A stretch of 64,000 bases of DNA, taken from contig NZ_JALDAX010000001.1 of NCBI RefSeq assembly GCF_022698145.1, forward strand, positions 496,001-560,000, written 5' to 3'. The first letter of the stretch is position 1. Every line of letters starts with the position of its first letter. Both the position numbers and the translations under genes were made by a program. Of this stretch, positions 52,878 to 63,346 are shown piece after piece. The DNA is from Streptomyces spinosisporus (GTDB lineage: Bacteria; Actinomycetota; Actinomycetes; Streptomycetales; Streptomycetaceae). The notes below the pieces were generated by a model that saw only the letters and a list, made by a program, of their open reading frames with translations, was not told the origin of the DNA and made no database searches.

Positions 52878-53720
52878 ATGGCCAACGTCGTACGTGCCGC
52901 TCTGGTCCAGGCCACCTGGACCGGCGACACCGAGTCCATGGTGGCGAAACACGAGGAGCACGCCCGCGAGGCGGCCCGCCAGGGTGCGAAGATCATCGGG
53001 TTCCAGGAGGTCTTCAACAGCCCCTACTTCTGTCAGGTCCAGGAACCCGAGCACTACCGCTGGGCCGAGCCGGTGCCCGACGGCCCCACCGTGAGCCGGA
53101 TGCAGGAACTCGCCCGCGAGACCCGCATGGTGATCGTGGTGCCGGTCTTCGAGGTCGAGCAGTCCGGCTTCTACTACAACACCGCCGCCGTGATCGACGC
53201 CGACGGCACCTTCCTCGGCAAGTACCGCAAGCACCACATCCCGCAGGTCAAGGGCTTCTGGGAGAAGTACTACTTCAAGCCCGGCAACGCCGGCTGGCCG
53301 GTCTTCGAGACCGCCGTCGGCAGGATCGGCGTCTACATCTGCTACGACCGCCACTTCCCGGAGGGCTGGCGGCAACTCGGCCTCGGCGGCGCCCAGTTGG
53401 TGTACAACCCGTCGGCCACCCACCGCGGTCTGTCCTCCTACCTCTGGAAGCTGGAGCAGCCGGCCGCGGCCGTCGCCAACGAGTACTTCATCGCCGCGAT
53501 CAACCGCGTCGGCCAGGAGGAGTACGGCGACAACGACTTCTACGGCACGTCGTACTTCGTCGACCCGCGCGGACAGTTCGTCGGCGACGTCGCCAGCGAC
53601 AGCAAGGAGGAACTCGTGGTCCGCGACCTCGACTTCGACGTCATCGAGGAGGTCCGGCAGCAGTGGGCGTTCTACCGCGACCGACGACCCGACGCCTACG
53701 AGGGGCTGGTGCAGCCGTGA
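52878..53720 (+). CDS. Beta-ureidopropionase (N-carbamoyl-beta-alanine amidohydrolase), first copy
   Basis: A 280-residue nitrilase-superfamily enzyme, expected to release beta-alanine, CO2 and ammonia from N-carbamoyl-beta-alanine. Catalytic Glu-Lys-Cys are E44 (GFQEVFNSPYFCQ), K118 (KYRKHHIPQ) and C155 (YICYDRHFPEGW). These motifs match the PydC/UpbA-like beta-ureidopropionase group. A near-identical paralogue is at 56743. The next gene starts within its stop codon (GTGA), so this copy and the aminotransferase are co-translated. The ribosome-binding site is AAGGAG. Confidence 0.9.
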   Translation: MANVVRAALVQATWTGDTESMVAKHEEHAREAARQGAKIIGFQEVFNSPYFCQVQEPEHYRWAEPVPDGPTVSRMQELARETRMVIVVPVFEVEQSGFYYNTAAVIDADGTFLGKYRKHHIPQVKGFWEKYYFKPGNAGWPVFETAVGRIGVYICYDRHFPEGWRQLGLGGAQLVYNPSATHRGLSSYLWKLEQPAAAVANEYFIAAINRVGQEEYGDNDFYGTSYFVDPRGQFVGDVASDSKEELVVRDLDFDVIEEVRQQWAFYRDRRPDAYEGLVQP

Positions 53721-55000
53721 GCGACCTGTACGCACGCCACCGTTCGGTCCTGCCCGACTGGCTCGCCCTCTACTACGAGGACCCGCTGGAGATCACGCAC
53801 GGCGAGGGCCGGCACGTCTGGGACGCGGACGGCAACAAGTACCTCGACTTCTTCGGCGGCATCCTGACGACGATGACGGCGCACGCGCTGCCCGAGGTCA
53901 CCAAGGCGATGAGCGAGCAGGCCGGGCGCATCCTGCACTCCTCCACGCTCTACCTCAACCGCCCCATGGTCGAACTCGCCGAGCGCATCGCCCAGTTGAG
54001 CGGCATCCCGGACGCCCGGGTCTTCTTCACCACCTCCGGCACCGAGGCCAACGACACCGCCCTGCTGCTCGCCACCACCTACCGGCGCAGCAACACCCTG
54101 CTGGCGATGCGCAACAGCTACCACGGCCGCTCCTTCAGCGCCGTCGGCATCACCGGCAACCGCGGCTGGTCCCCGACCTCGCTGTCCCCGCTGCAGACCC
54201 TCTACGTCCACGGCGGCGTCCGCACCCGCGGCCCGTACGCCTCCCTCGGCGACGAGGAGTTCATCGCCGCCTGCGTCGAGGACCTGAAGGACCTGCTCGG
54301 CCACACCCGCCCGCCCGCGGCCCTGATCGCCGAGCCCATCCAGGGCGTCGGCGGCTTCACCTCGCCGCCGGACGGCCTCTACGCCGCCTTCCGCGAGGTG
54401 CTCGCCGAGCGCGGCATCCTGTGGATCGCCGACGAGGTGCAGACCGGCTGGGGCCGCACCGGCGACCACTTCTGGGGCTGGCAGGCGCACGCCCAGAACG
54501 GTCCGCCGGACCTGCTCACCTTCGCCAAGGGCATCGGCAACGGCAGCTCCATCGGCGGTGTCGTCGCCCGCGCCGAGATCATGAACTGCCTGGACGCCAA
54601 CAGCATTTCGACGTTCGGCGGCACCCAGATCACCATGGCGGCGGGCCTCGCCAACCTCTCGTACCTGCTGGAACACGACCTCCAGGGCAACGCCCGGCGC
54701 GTCGGCGGGCTGCTCCTGGAGCGGCTGCGGGCCGTCGCCGCGCAGGTGCCGCATGTACGGGAGGTGCGCGGCCGGGGCCTGATGCTCGGCGTCGAACTGG
54801 TCAAACCGGGGACCGACGAGGCCGATCCGGACGCTGCGAGCGCCGTCCTGGAGGCGACCCGCGCGGACGGGCTGCTCATCGGCAAGGGCGGCGGCCACAA
54901 CACCAGCGCCCTGCGCATCGCCCCGCCGCTGTCCCTCACGGTCACGGAGGCCGAGGAGGGCGCCGCGATCCTGGAGCGCGCTCTGAGGAGCCTGTCGTAG
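53717..55000 (+). CDS. Class III aminotransferase
   Basis: A 427-residue PLP enzyme of the omega-aminotransferase group. PLP-Lys is K271 in TFAKGIGNGSSIGG, with WIADEVQTGWGRTG carrying the conserved Asp, and TTSGTEANDTALL near residue 110. Next to beta-ureidopropionase, the best guess is beta-alanine or malonate-semialdehyde transamination, though related AGXT2-type activity with glyoxylate is also possible. It is GTG-started and coupled to the upstream gene by a four-base overlap. Followed by the PucR gene 27 bp downstream. Confidence 0.92.
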   Translation: MSDLYARHRSVLPDWLALYYEDPLEITHGEGRHVWDADGNKYLDFFGGILTTMTAHALPEVTKAMSEQAGRILHSSTLYLNRPMVELAERIAQLSGIPDARVFFTTSGTEANDTALLLATTYRRSNTLLAMRNSYHGRSFSAVGITGNRGWSPTSLSPLQTLYVHGGVRTRGPYASLGDEEFIAACVEDLKDLLGHTRPPAALIAEPIQGVGGFTSPPDGLYAAFREVLAERGILWIADEVQTGWGRTGDHFWGWQAHAQNGPPDLLTFAKGIGNGSSIGGVVARAEIMNCLDANSISTFGGTQITMAAGLANLSYLLEHDLQGNARRVGGLLLERLRAVAAQVPHVREVRGRGLMLGVELVKPGTDEADPDAASAVLEATRADGLLIGKGGGHNTSALRIAPPLSLTVTEAEEGAAILERALRSLS

Positions 55001-55027
55001 CAGTGCACTGAGCAAGGGAAGACGGCC

Positions 55028-56587
55028 ATGACCACCACCTTCGGGACCCTCGAACCCGCCCTGTCGGTGCGCCAGGTGCTGACCCTGGAGCGCGTGCTCG
55101 CCGGGGAGCCCGAGGTGGTGGCGGGCGCGGGCCAGCTCGACCGTCCGGTGCGCTGGGTGCATGTCGCCGAGGCGCCCGACGTGGGCGTGATGCTCACCGG
55201 TGGCGAGATGGTGCTCACCACCGGCGTGCTGCTGGTCGGCGACGAGGAGAAGCAGGCCGAGTACATCCGCTCGCTGCACCGCGCGGAGGCCGCGGCCGTC
55301 GTGCTCGGCCTCGGGCGGGCCTTCCCCGCCGCGCCGGAGGTGATGCGCCGGGCCGCCGAGCGGTGCGGGCTGCCCATGGTCGTCCTCCACCGGCCCTTCC
55401 CCTTCGCGGAGTTGACGGAGGAGGTGCAGGCCCGGCTGGTGCGGCGCAAGTTCGCCGCCGTCAGCCTCTCGGAGTCCGTCCGCACGGCCCTGACCGGGCT
55501 CATCACCGCGGGCGCCCCGCTGCAGCGGCTGCTCGACGAGGTCGCCCAGCACAGCGCCTGCCCGGTCGTCGTCACCAACCTCGCCCATCGCGTCCTCGCC
55601 ACGGCGGGGGAGCGGCCCGCCGTGGACGACGTGCTGCGCGACTGGGAGCGCATCGCCCGGCAGGCCGGCGGCAGCGAGGGCGACGGCTGGATCCGCGCCG
55701 AGCTCGGCGGGCGCGGTGAGCGCTGGGGCGAGATCATGCTGTGCGGCTACCGCGGCGACACCGCCACCGGTCGGCTGCTCGCCGACCGCGCCGCCGAGGC
55801 CCTGGTGCTGCACCGCATGCTCGGCGGCACCTCGGCCCACACCTGGGAGGAGCAGTCGGCGCAGAGCCTCCTGACCGACCTGGTCAGCGGGGTCGTACCG
55901 GCCCGTCAGCTGCTGCCACGCGCGCGTGCCGCCGGACTGCCGGTCAACCGGCGCACCTTCGTGCCGCTGGTCGTGCACGACGGCGAACCCGCCCAACTGG
56001 AGCGCGTGCTGCGCCTGGTGGGGCTCTCCGGCCTGGTCGCCGAACTCGCCGACGGCGCCACGGCCGTGCTGCTGAGCCTGGCCCGGGACCAGGACGCCTC
56101 GGTGCTCGTGGCGAACTTCGCGGCCCGGGTGCGCTCGGAGGCCGCCCGGACGGTCGTGGCCGCCGCCGATCCGCGGACCGCCTGGGACGACGTGCCGACG
56201 GGACTGCGCGAGGCACAGCATGTCGCGGAGGCGGTCGCGGACTCCTCGGCCGCCCTCGACCTCCCGGCAGTCGTACGCCTGAGGGACGTCCATCTGCGGG
56301 GCCTGATACGGCTGTTGCGGGACGACCCGCAGGTGCAGTCGTTCGCGGAACGGGAGTTGGACGGGCTGCTGTGCCCGGACGGCGACGACCTCCTCTCGGT
56401 GCTGCGCACCTATCTCGCCACCGGCCGCAACAAGTCCCGCACCGCACAGCTCCACCATGTCTCCCGGCCCGCGCTCTACCGGCGACTCGAGGCCATACAG
56501 GGCCGGCTCGGCGTCGACCTCGACGACTTCGAGCAGGCCGCATCGGTGCACATCGCACTCCTCGCACACGACGCGCAACAGGGCTGA
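55028..56587 (+). CDS. PucR-family transcriptional regulator
   Basis: A 519-residue regulator. The PucR N-terminal domain (about residues 12-125) has SVRQVLTLERVLAGEPEVVAG and RWVHVAEAPDVGVMLTGGEMVLTTG, recognition motifs of the family. A GGDEF-like or GAF-like middle region follows. The C-terminal HTH_30 has LRTYLATGRNKSRTAQLHHVSRPALYRRL, written here in pieces. PucR of Bacillus senses allantoin-type purine intermediates. Here the neighbours are pyrimidine-degrading genes, so the ligand may be a ureido compound. It probably controls both upstream operon and the downstream genes. Confidence 0.88.
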   Translation: MTTTFGTLEPALSVRQVLTLERVLAGEPEVVAGAGQLDRPVRWVHVAEAPDVGVMLTGGEMVLTTGVLLVGDEEKQAEYIRSLHRAEAAAVVLGLGRAFPAAPEVMRRAAERCGLPMVVLHRPFPFAELTEEVQARLVRRKFAAVSLSESVRTALTGLITAGAPLQRLLDEVAQHSACPVVVTNLAHRVLATAGERPAVDDVLRDWERIARQAGGSEGDGWIRAELGGRGERWGEIMLCGYRGDTATGRLLADRAAEALVLHRMLGGTSAHTWEEQSAQSLLTDLVSGVVPARQLLPRARAAGLPVNRRTFVPLVVHDGEPAQLERVLRLVGLSGLVAELADGATAVLLSLARDQDASVLVANFAARVRSEAARTVVAAADPRTAWDDVPTGLREAQHVAEAVADSSAALDLPAVVRLRDVHLRGLIRLLRDDPQVQSFAERELDGLLCPDGDDLLSVLRTYLATGRNKSRTAQLHHVSRPALYRRLEAIQGRLGVDLDDFEQAASVHIALLAHDAQQG

Positions 56588-56637
56588 AACACATCACGAC
56601 CTGCGAAAACGGCGGTGAAACATGGACCTTCGCGAGG

Positions 56638-56684
56638 GTGACACCGTGGCACGCCGCCCGGTGGCATGCGTGACACCGTGCCAC
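56638..56684. promoter_or_regulatory. Direct and inverted repeats before the second beta-ureidopropionase
   Basis: GTGACACCGTGGCAC (56638-56652) and GTGACACCGTGCCAC (56670-56684) are direct repeats 32 bp apart, about three helical turns. Their ends GTGGCAC and GTGCCAC also form inverted arms. TACGCT at 56708-56713 is the likely -10 and CGGAGGT the ribosome-binding site before 56743. Confidence 0.55.
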
Positions 56685-56742
56685 TCAAAGACGACTTCCG
56701 GACTTCCTACGCTCCTCGGACATCCAGCGACCGGAGGTCCCG

Positions 56743-57585
56743 ATGAGCCGAGTGATCCGCGCCGCCCTCTTCCAGACCGCGTGGACGGGCGACAAGGAAT
56801 CGATGATCCAGGTGCACGAGCAGGCGGCCCGCGACGCGGCCGCACAGGGTGCCCAGGTGCTGTGCTTCCAGGAGCTGTTCTACGGACCGTACTTCTGCCA
56901 GGTCCAGGACAAGGCGTTCTACGAGTACGCCGAGCGGATCCCGGACGGCCCGATCGTCAAGCGCTTCCAGGCGCTGGCGAAGGAGCTCGGCCTCGTCCTG
57001 ATCCTGCCGATGTACGAGGAGGAGCAGCCGGGCGTCCTGTACAACACGGCCGCGGTGCTCGACGCGGACGGCTCGTACCTCGGCAAGTACCGCAAGCACC
57101 ACATTCCCCAAGTGCAGGGATTCTGGGAGAAGTTCTACTTCCGTCCCGGCAACTCCGGCTGGCCGGTCTTCGACACGGCCGTCGGCCGCATCGGCGTCTA
57201 CATCTGCTACGACCGCCACTTCCCGGAGGGCTGGCGGGCGTTGGGCCTGGGCGGTGCGGAGGTCGTCTTCAACCCGTCGGCCACCTCGCGCGGACTCTCC
57301 CGCTATCTGTGGCAGCTGGAGCAGCCGGCGGCGGCCGTCGCCAACGAGTACTTCGTCGGCGCGATCAACCGCGTCGGTGTGGAGGAGCTCGGCGACAACG
57401 ACTTCTACGGGACCTCGTACTTCGTGGACCCGGAGGCCCAGTTCGTCGGCGAGGTGGCCTCCGAGAAGGAGAGCGAACTCGTCGTCCGCGACCTGGACCT
57501 GGCCAAGCTGCGCGAGGTGCGCGACCGCTGGCAGTTCTTCCGCGACCGCCGTCCCGACGCGTACCACCCGCTGACCGCACCCTGA
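56743..57585 (+). CDS. Beta-ureidopropionase, second copy
   Basis: A 280-residue paralogue of the 52878 gene with the same catalytic residues in the same positions (E44, K118, C155) and near-identical YICYDRHFPEGWR and LEQPAAAVANEYF regions. By eye, about seven in ten residues agree. Both copies flank the PucR gene, so a tandem duplication with the regulator and aminotransferase in between is likely. Different N-carbamoyl substrates, or dose, could explain keeping both. It is the first gene of the DHPase-oxidoreductase-permease run. Confidence 0.9.
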   Translation: MSRVIRAALFQTAWTGDKESMIQVHEQAARDAAAQGAQVLCFQELFYGPYFCQVQDKAFYEYAERIPDGPIVKRFQALAKELGLVLILPMYEEEQPGVLYNTAAVLDADGSYLGKYRKHHIPQVQGFWEKFYFRPGNSGWPVFDTAVGRIGVYICYDRHFPEGWRALGLGGAEVVFNPSATSRGLSRYLWQLEQPAAAVANEYFVGAINRVGVEELGDNDFYGTSYFVDPEAQFVGEVASEKESELVVRDLDLAKLREVRDRWQFFRDRRPDAYHPLTAP

Positions 57586-57637
57586 CCGGACCGTTCACGA
57601 CGACCGAACCGTTCACGCCGACCGAACCGTTCACCCT
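57584..57637 (+). repeat. 3 x 18-bp repeat spanning the ureidopropionase stop
   Basis: Three units on the pattern GACCG-(G/A)-ACCGTTCACG-(A/C)-C at 57584-57601, 57602-57619 and 57620-57637. The first begins inside the stop codon of the second beta-ureidopropionase; the third ends before AGGAGAGGG, the ribosome-binding site of dihydropyrimidinase. It resembles a locally expanded spacer. Confidence 0.8.
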
Positions 57638-57652
57638 GGCAGGAGAGGGACC

Positions 57653-59056
57653 ATGAGCAGCCGTACCGTCATCCGCGGTGGTCTCGTCATCACCGCGTCC
57701 GACGAGATCCATGCCGACGTGCTGATCGAGGACGGCCGCGTCGCCGCCCTCGCCGCCTCCGGCACCCCCGCGGCCGAGGCGTTCACCGCCGAGAGCGTCA
57801 TCGACGCCACCGGGAAGTACGTCATCCCGGGCGGCGTCGACCCCCACACCCACATGGAGATGCCGTTCGGCGGCACCTACGCGGCCGACACCTTCGAGAC
57901 CGGCACCCGGGCCGCCGCCTGGGGCGGCACGACGACGATCGTCGACTTCGCCATCCAGACCGTCGGGCAGTCCCTGCGCGAGGGCCTGGACGCCTGGCAC
58001 GCCAAGGCGGAGGGCAACTGCGCGATCGACTACGGCTTCCACATGATCGTCTCCGATGTGAACCAGGAGACGCTCAAGGAGATGGACCTGCTGGTGGAGG
58101 AGGGGGTGACCTCCTTCAAGCAGTTCATGGCCTACCCGGGCGTCTTCTACTCCGACGACGGCCAGATCCTGCGCGCCATGCAGCGCTCCGCCGAGAACGG
58201 CGGCCTGATCATGATGCACGCCGAGAACGGCATCGCGATCGACGTGCTGGTGGAGCAGGCCCTCGCCCGCGGCGAGACCGACCCCCGCTATCACGGCGAG
58301 GTGCGCAAGGCCCTCCTGGAGGCCGAGGCCACGCACCGCGCCATCAGGCTCGCGCAGGTCGCGGGCGCCCCGCTCTACGTCGTGCACGTCTCCGCGATCG
58401 AGGCGGTCGCGGAGCTCGCCCGGGCGCGCGACGAGGGGCTGCCCGTCTTCGGCGAGACCTGCCCGCAGTACCTGTTCCTGTCCACCGACAACCTCGCCGA
58501 GCCGGACTTCGAGGGCGCCAAGTACGTGTGCAGCACGCCGCTGCGGCCCAAGGAGCACCAGGCCGCACTGTGGCGGGGGCTGCGCACCAACGACCTCCAG
58601 GTCGTCTCCACCGACCACTGCCCCTTCTGCTTCGTCGGACAGAAGGAGCTCGGCCGGGGCGACTTCTCCAAGATCCCCAACGGCATGCCGGGCGTCGAGA
58701 ACCGCATGGACCTGCTCCACCAGGCCGTCGTCGACGGACACATCAGCCGCCGCCGCTGGATCGAGATCGCCTGCGCCACCCCGGCCCGGATGTTCGGCAT
58801 GTACCCGAAGAAGGGCACCATCGCGCCGGGCGCCGACGCCGACGTGGTCATCTACGACCCGCAGGCCGAGCAGGTCATGTCCGCCGAGACCCACCACATG
58901 AACGTCGACTACTCGGCGTACGAGGGCCGCCGCACGACCGGCCGGGTCGAGACGGTCCTCTCGCGCGGGGAGGTCGTCATCAACCAGCGGGAGTACACCG
59001 GACACGCCGGTCACGGTGTCTACACCCCGCGCTCCACCTGTCAGTACCTCAACTAG
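57653..59056 (+). CDS. hydA: Dihydropyrimidinase (hydantoinase)
   Basis: A 467-residue amidohydrolase. It opens dihydrouracil or hydantoins to N-carbamoyl-beta-alanine, the substrate of its beta-ureidopropionase neighbours. Metal residues: H65 and H67 in GVDPHTHMEM, the carboxylated lysine K156 in TSFKQFMAYPG, HAENG, VHVSA and STDHCPFC. The family length is normal. A GGAGAGGG ribosome-binding site precedes the ATG at 57653. The F420-type oxidoreductase follows 10 bp after the stop. Confidence 0.95.
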   Translation: MSSRTVIRGGLVITASDEIHADVLIEDGRVAALAASGTPAAEAFTAESVIDATGKYVIPGGVDPHTHMEMPFGGTYAADTFETGTRAAAWGGTTTIVDFAIQTVGQSLREGLDAWHAKAEGNCAIDYGFHMIVSDVNQETLKEMDLLVEEGVTSFKQFMAYPGVFYSDDGQILRAMQRSAENGGLIMMHAENGIAIDVLVEQALARGETDPRYHGEVRKALLEAEATHRAIRLAQVAGAPLYVVHVSAIEAVAELARARDEGLPVFGETCPQYLFLSTDNLAEPDFEGAKYVCSTPLRPKEHQAALWRGLRTNDLQVVSTDHCPFCFVGQKELGRGDFSKIPNGMPGVENRMDLLHQAVVDGHISRRRWIEIACATPARMFGMYPKKGTIAPGADADVVIYDPQAEQVMSAETHHMNVDYSAYEGRRTTGRVETVLSRGEVVINQREYTGHAGHGVYTPRSTCQYLN

Positions 59057-59066
59057 GAGTGGCGCC

Positions 59067-60086
59067 ATGGACTTCGGACTCGTCCTGCAGACCGACCCGC
59101 CCGCCTCCAGGGTCGTCAGCCTCATGAAGCGCGCCGAGCGCAACGGCTTCACCCACGGCTGGACCTTCGACTCCGCCGTGCTGTGGCAGGAGCCGTTCGT
59201 GATCTACAGTCAGATCCTCGCAAACACCGAGAAGTTGACCGTGGGACCGATGGTCACCAACCCCGGCACCCGCACCTGGGAGGTCACCGCCTCCACCTTC
59301 GCCACCCTCAACGACATGTTCGGCAACCGCACCGTCTGCGGCATCGGCCGCGGCGACTCCGCGATGCGCGTCGCGGGCCGCAAGCCCAACACCCTGGCCC
59401 GGATCAGCGACGCCATGAAGGTCATCCGTTCCCTCGCCCGCGGTGAGGAGGCGGACCTCGGCGGCACGGTCGTCAGGTTCCCCTGGGTCAAGCCGGGCGC
59501 CCGACTGCCCGTCTGGATGGCCGCGTACGGCCCGAAGGCGCTGAAGATGACCGGCGAGGAGGCCGACGGGTTCATCCTCCAGCTGGCGGACCTGTATCTG
59601 ACGCAGTACATGGTCAAGGCGGTCAAGGACGCCGCCCGCGCGGCCGGCCGGAACCCCGACGACGTCACGATCTGCGTCGCGGCCCCCGCCTATGTCACCG
59701 CGGACGACTCGCCGGAGGCGCTCGCGCACGCCCGCGAGCAGTGCCGCTGGTTCGGCGGCATGGTCGGCAACCACGTCGCCGACCTGGTCTCCAAGTACGG
59801 CGAGCACTCCGCACAGGTCCCCGAGGAACTCACCGACTACATCAAGGCACGCGAGGGGTACGACTACTCCCACCACGGCCGCAGCGGCAACCCCGACACC
59901 CGGTTCGTCCCCGACGAGATCGTCGACCGGTTCTGCCTCATCGGCCCGGTCGAGGCACACATCGAGAAGCTGAACGCCCTGCGCGAGCTGGGCGTCGACC
60001 AGTTCGCCGTCTACGACATGCACGACGCCCAGGAGACCGTGATCGACGCCTACGGGAACAAGGTCATCCCGGCGGTCAACGCCTGA
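59067..60086 (+). CDS. F420-dependent LLM-class oxidoreductase (TIGR03842-like)
   Basis: A 339-residue luciferase-like monooxygenase fold protein that likely uses coenzyme F420 for hydride transfer. It opens MDFGLVLQTDPPASRVVSLM and has VGPMVTNPGTRTWEVTAS and CGIGRGDSAMRVAGRKPNT, patterns of the hydantoinase-linked group TIGR03842. Its place, 10 bp after dihydropyrimidinase and before a nucleobase permease, is where the uracil-to-dihydrouracil reductase would be expected. Reduction of uracil with F420H2, or oxidation of a ureide, is inference from position only. Confidence 0.83.
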   Translation: MDFGLVLQTDPPASRVVSLMKRAERNGFTHGWTFDSAVLWQEPFVIYSQILANTEKLTVGPMVTNPGTRTWEVTASTFATLNDMFGNRTVCGIGRGDSAMRVAGRKPNTLARISDAMKVIRSLARGEEADLGGTVVRFPWVKPGARLPVWMAAYGPKALKMTGEEADGFILQLADLYLTQYMVKAVKDAARAAGRNPDDVTICVAAPAYVTADDSPEALAHAREQCRWFGGMVGNHVADLVSKYGEHSAQVPEELTDYIKAREGYDYSHHGRSGNPDTRFVPDEIVDRFCLIGPVEAHIEKLNALRELGVDQFAVYDMHDAQETVIDAYGNKVIPAVNA

Positions 60087-60157
60087 GCCCCGCCCCTCCC
60101 CGACCCCGCCGACCCGCACGGCCTTTCCGGACCTCACCTTGATCGATTGGCCTGCCC

Positions 60158-61687
<1,530 letters not shown>

Positions 61688-61715
61688 CGCGTGCCTGCGG
61701 GGCGGTGGGCGCGGC

Positions 61716-62381
61716 TCAGCCGGCCTTGCCGCCCCGCAGCGCGGCGACCGCCTCCTTGGCGGCCTTGATGGCGCCCTTGTTGATCTCGTCCGTGCTGGGC
61801 GCCTTCTTGTTCTCGAAGTCGCTGCCGTTGTAGGTGATGGCCACCAGCACGTTGCCCACCCGGGAGATGACCACTCCCTCGCGCGTCTGCTGCTTGTCCT
61901 CGGTGGTCAGGTTCACCACGGAGTAGCCCTCGTCCCCGAGTCCGGGAACCGCCCCTCCGCCGCTCTTGTCCGCGATCCGCTCCTTGTACGTCTTCTGTCC
62001 CGTCTCGTCCGAGTTCATGACCTCGTACGAGACGTCGAGCCAGCGGTAGTCGTAGCCGTGGAGCGCGTTCCAGGAGCAGGTGCGGCGCAGCTTCTCGTCG
62101 GTCGACTTGATCTCCTTGCCCGCCGTCTTGGCGCCGGGCACCAGCGACTTGATCGTCGCCGTGGTCACGCTCCCGCAGGGCGAGGGCGCGGAGGAGTACG
62201 ACTTGGACTGTGCCGTCGTGGCCGGGGCGGTGGCCGACTGGGTGCCGGTCTTCGCCGCCTCCTTGTGCTCGGCGGCCGGTGTCGTGGAGGGGCCGGACGA
62301 CAGTGCCCAGCCGGCCGCCGCCAGCACGACGACCGGGGACAGACGCGCGGTCAGGGCGAGCGGCAGAGGGAAATCGCGCAC
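61716..62381 (-). CDS. Secreted DUF3558-like protein
   Basis: A 221-residue exported protein. Its N-terminus (MRDFPLPLALTARLSPVVVLAAAGW) is a signal or anchor without a lipobox. A Thr/Ala-rich stretch follows, then a domain with SPCGSVTT and TCSWNA, the two Cys of a DUF3558-like pattern. No enzyme motif is visible. GTG start at 62381. The perfect palindrome at 62407-62425 lies 26 bp before it on this strand. Function unknown. Confidence 0.68.
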   Translation of the reverse strand: MRDFPLPLALTARLSPVVVLAAAGWALSSGPSTTPAAEHKEAAKTGTQSATAPATTAQSKSYSSAPSPCGSVTTATIKSLVPGAKTAGKEIKSTDEKLRRTCSWNALHGYDYRWLDVSYEVMNSDETGQKTYKERIADKSGGGAVPGLGDEGYSVVNLTTEDKQQTREGVVISRVGNVLVAITYNGSDFENKKAPSTDEINKGAIKAAKEAVAALRGGKAG

Positions 62382-62406
62382 GGCACACTTTTCGGTGGGG
62401 GACGGT

Positions 62407-62425
62407 GTGCGGACGTGGTCCGCAC
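62407..62425. promoter_or_regulatory. Perfect 8-3-8 palindrome
   Basis: GTGCGGAC-GTG-GTCCGCAC, an inverted repeat with two perfect 8-bp arms, 26 bp before the secreted-protein start on the minus strand. It could be an operator or an mRNA stem-loop. Confidence 0.6.
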
Positions 62426-62452
62426 TGCGGACGGGGCGCCAGTTTCACATGA

Positions 62453-62465
62453 GTCTCTGTGAGAC
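62453..62465. promoter_or_regulatory. Palindrome in the secreted-protein/methyltransferase gap
   Basis: GTCTC-TGT-GAGAC, a perfect 5-3-5 inverted repeat, in the 122-bp gap between the methyltransferase stop (62504) and the secreted-protein start. It lies on the promoter side of the secreted-protein gene. Confidence 0.45.
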
Positions 62466-62503
62466 GGAAGTGTCAACTCGCTCCGTGGCCGCGTGGTGAC
62501 CGC

Positions 62504-63346
62504 TCAGTCACCGTCGGGTTTGTCGCGCACCGGCCGGTTCGCGGTGACGAGCCAGACGGCGCCGCGCAGCCGCACGCCGAGCCTCGACTCGTACGGGCGC
62601 AGGGAGTCCTCCAGCATCGTGCGCGTCCCGGCGGGCACCGGGCGGCCGGGGGAGCGGGACAGGATGAAGTCGACCGCGTCCGCCGCGTCGCGGCCCCACA
62701 CCGCGTCGAGGGAGACCGGGGAGATCTCGACGTTCTCCCAGCCCTCCAGCACGGCCCTGATGCGGTCCGGGTCGGAGAGCGACGCCATCGCCGCGAGCGC
62801 CGCCGCGGTGTCCGGGTCCGGCCCGCCCAGGAGCTCGCCGAACAGCCGGAGCGCCTGCCCCTCCTCGGTGCCCGGGCCGGCCGGCTGAGGACACACGAAC
62901 GCCAGCCGGCCGCCCGGCATCAGCGCCCGCCGCAAGTTCCGGAAGGCGGCGGCGTGGTCCGCGAAGAACATCACGCCACCCCGGCTGACGATCACGTCGT
63001 AGCCGCACGACGGGAACGCATGGACCTGCGCGTCCGCCTCCGTGTACGTGGCGTTGTGGATCTTCTCGGCTGCGGTCAGCTCCTGCGCCCGGCGCAGCAG
63101 CGGCGCCGAGATGTCGACGCCGACCGCATGGCCGCGCGCCGCCAGCCGGGCCGCGATCCGGGTCGTGGTGCCCGCGCCGCAGCCGACGTCCAGGACGCGG
63201 TCGGCGGGCCTGACGGCGGCCGCGGCGAACAGCGCGTCGTTGACGTCGGTCAGCAGGGCGTCGTAGCGCTGCTGGTGGGTGGCCCAGTGCAGGCCCACGG
63301 ATCCGTTCCAGGCCTGTGCCTGGCGGGTGTTGACGAAAGTGGTCAT
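62504..63346 (-). CDS. Class I SAM-dependent methyltransferase
   Basis: A 280-residue Rossmann methyltransferase. Motif I is VLDVGCGAGTTT (about residues 51-62), the acidic end of strand two is AVGVDIS, and VIVSRGGVMFFADHAAAFRNLRRAL gives motif IV and the following helix (in parts). LMPGGRLAFVCPQP is post-motif III. It belongs to the UbiE/COQ5-like group; the substrate is unknown. Its ATG overlaps the stop of the upstream AhpD-like gene by four bases (ATGA), so they form a translationally coupled operon. Confidence 0.87.
   Translation of the reverse strand: MTTFVNTRQAQAWNGSVGLHWATHQQRYDALLTDVNDALFAAAAVRPADRVLDVGCGAGTTTRIAARLAARGHAVGVDISAPLLRRAQELTAAEKIHNATYTEADAQVHAFPSCGYDVIVSRGGVMFFADHAAAFRNLRRALMPGGRLAFVCPQPAGPGTEEGQALRLFGELLGGPDPDTAAALAAMASLSDPDRIRAVLEGWENVEISPVSLDAVWGRDAADAVDFILSRSPGRPVPAGTRTMLEDSLRPYESRLGVRLRGAVWLVTANRPVRDKPDGD

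Noticed and set aside
53696..56578. 960-codon open frame opposite the pyrimidine genes
   Set aside because: It spans three conserved genes on the other strand and shows no domain of its own.
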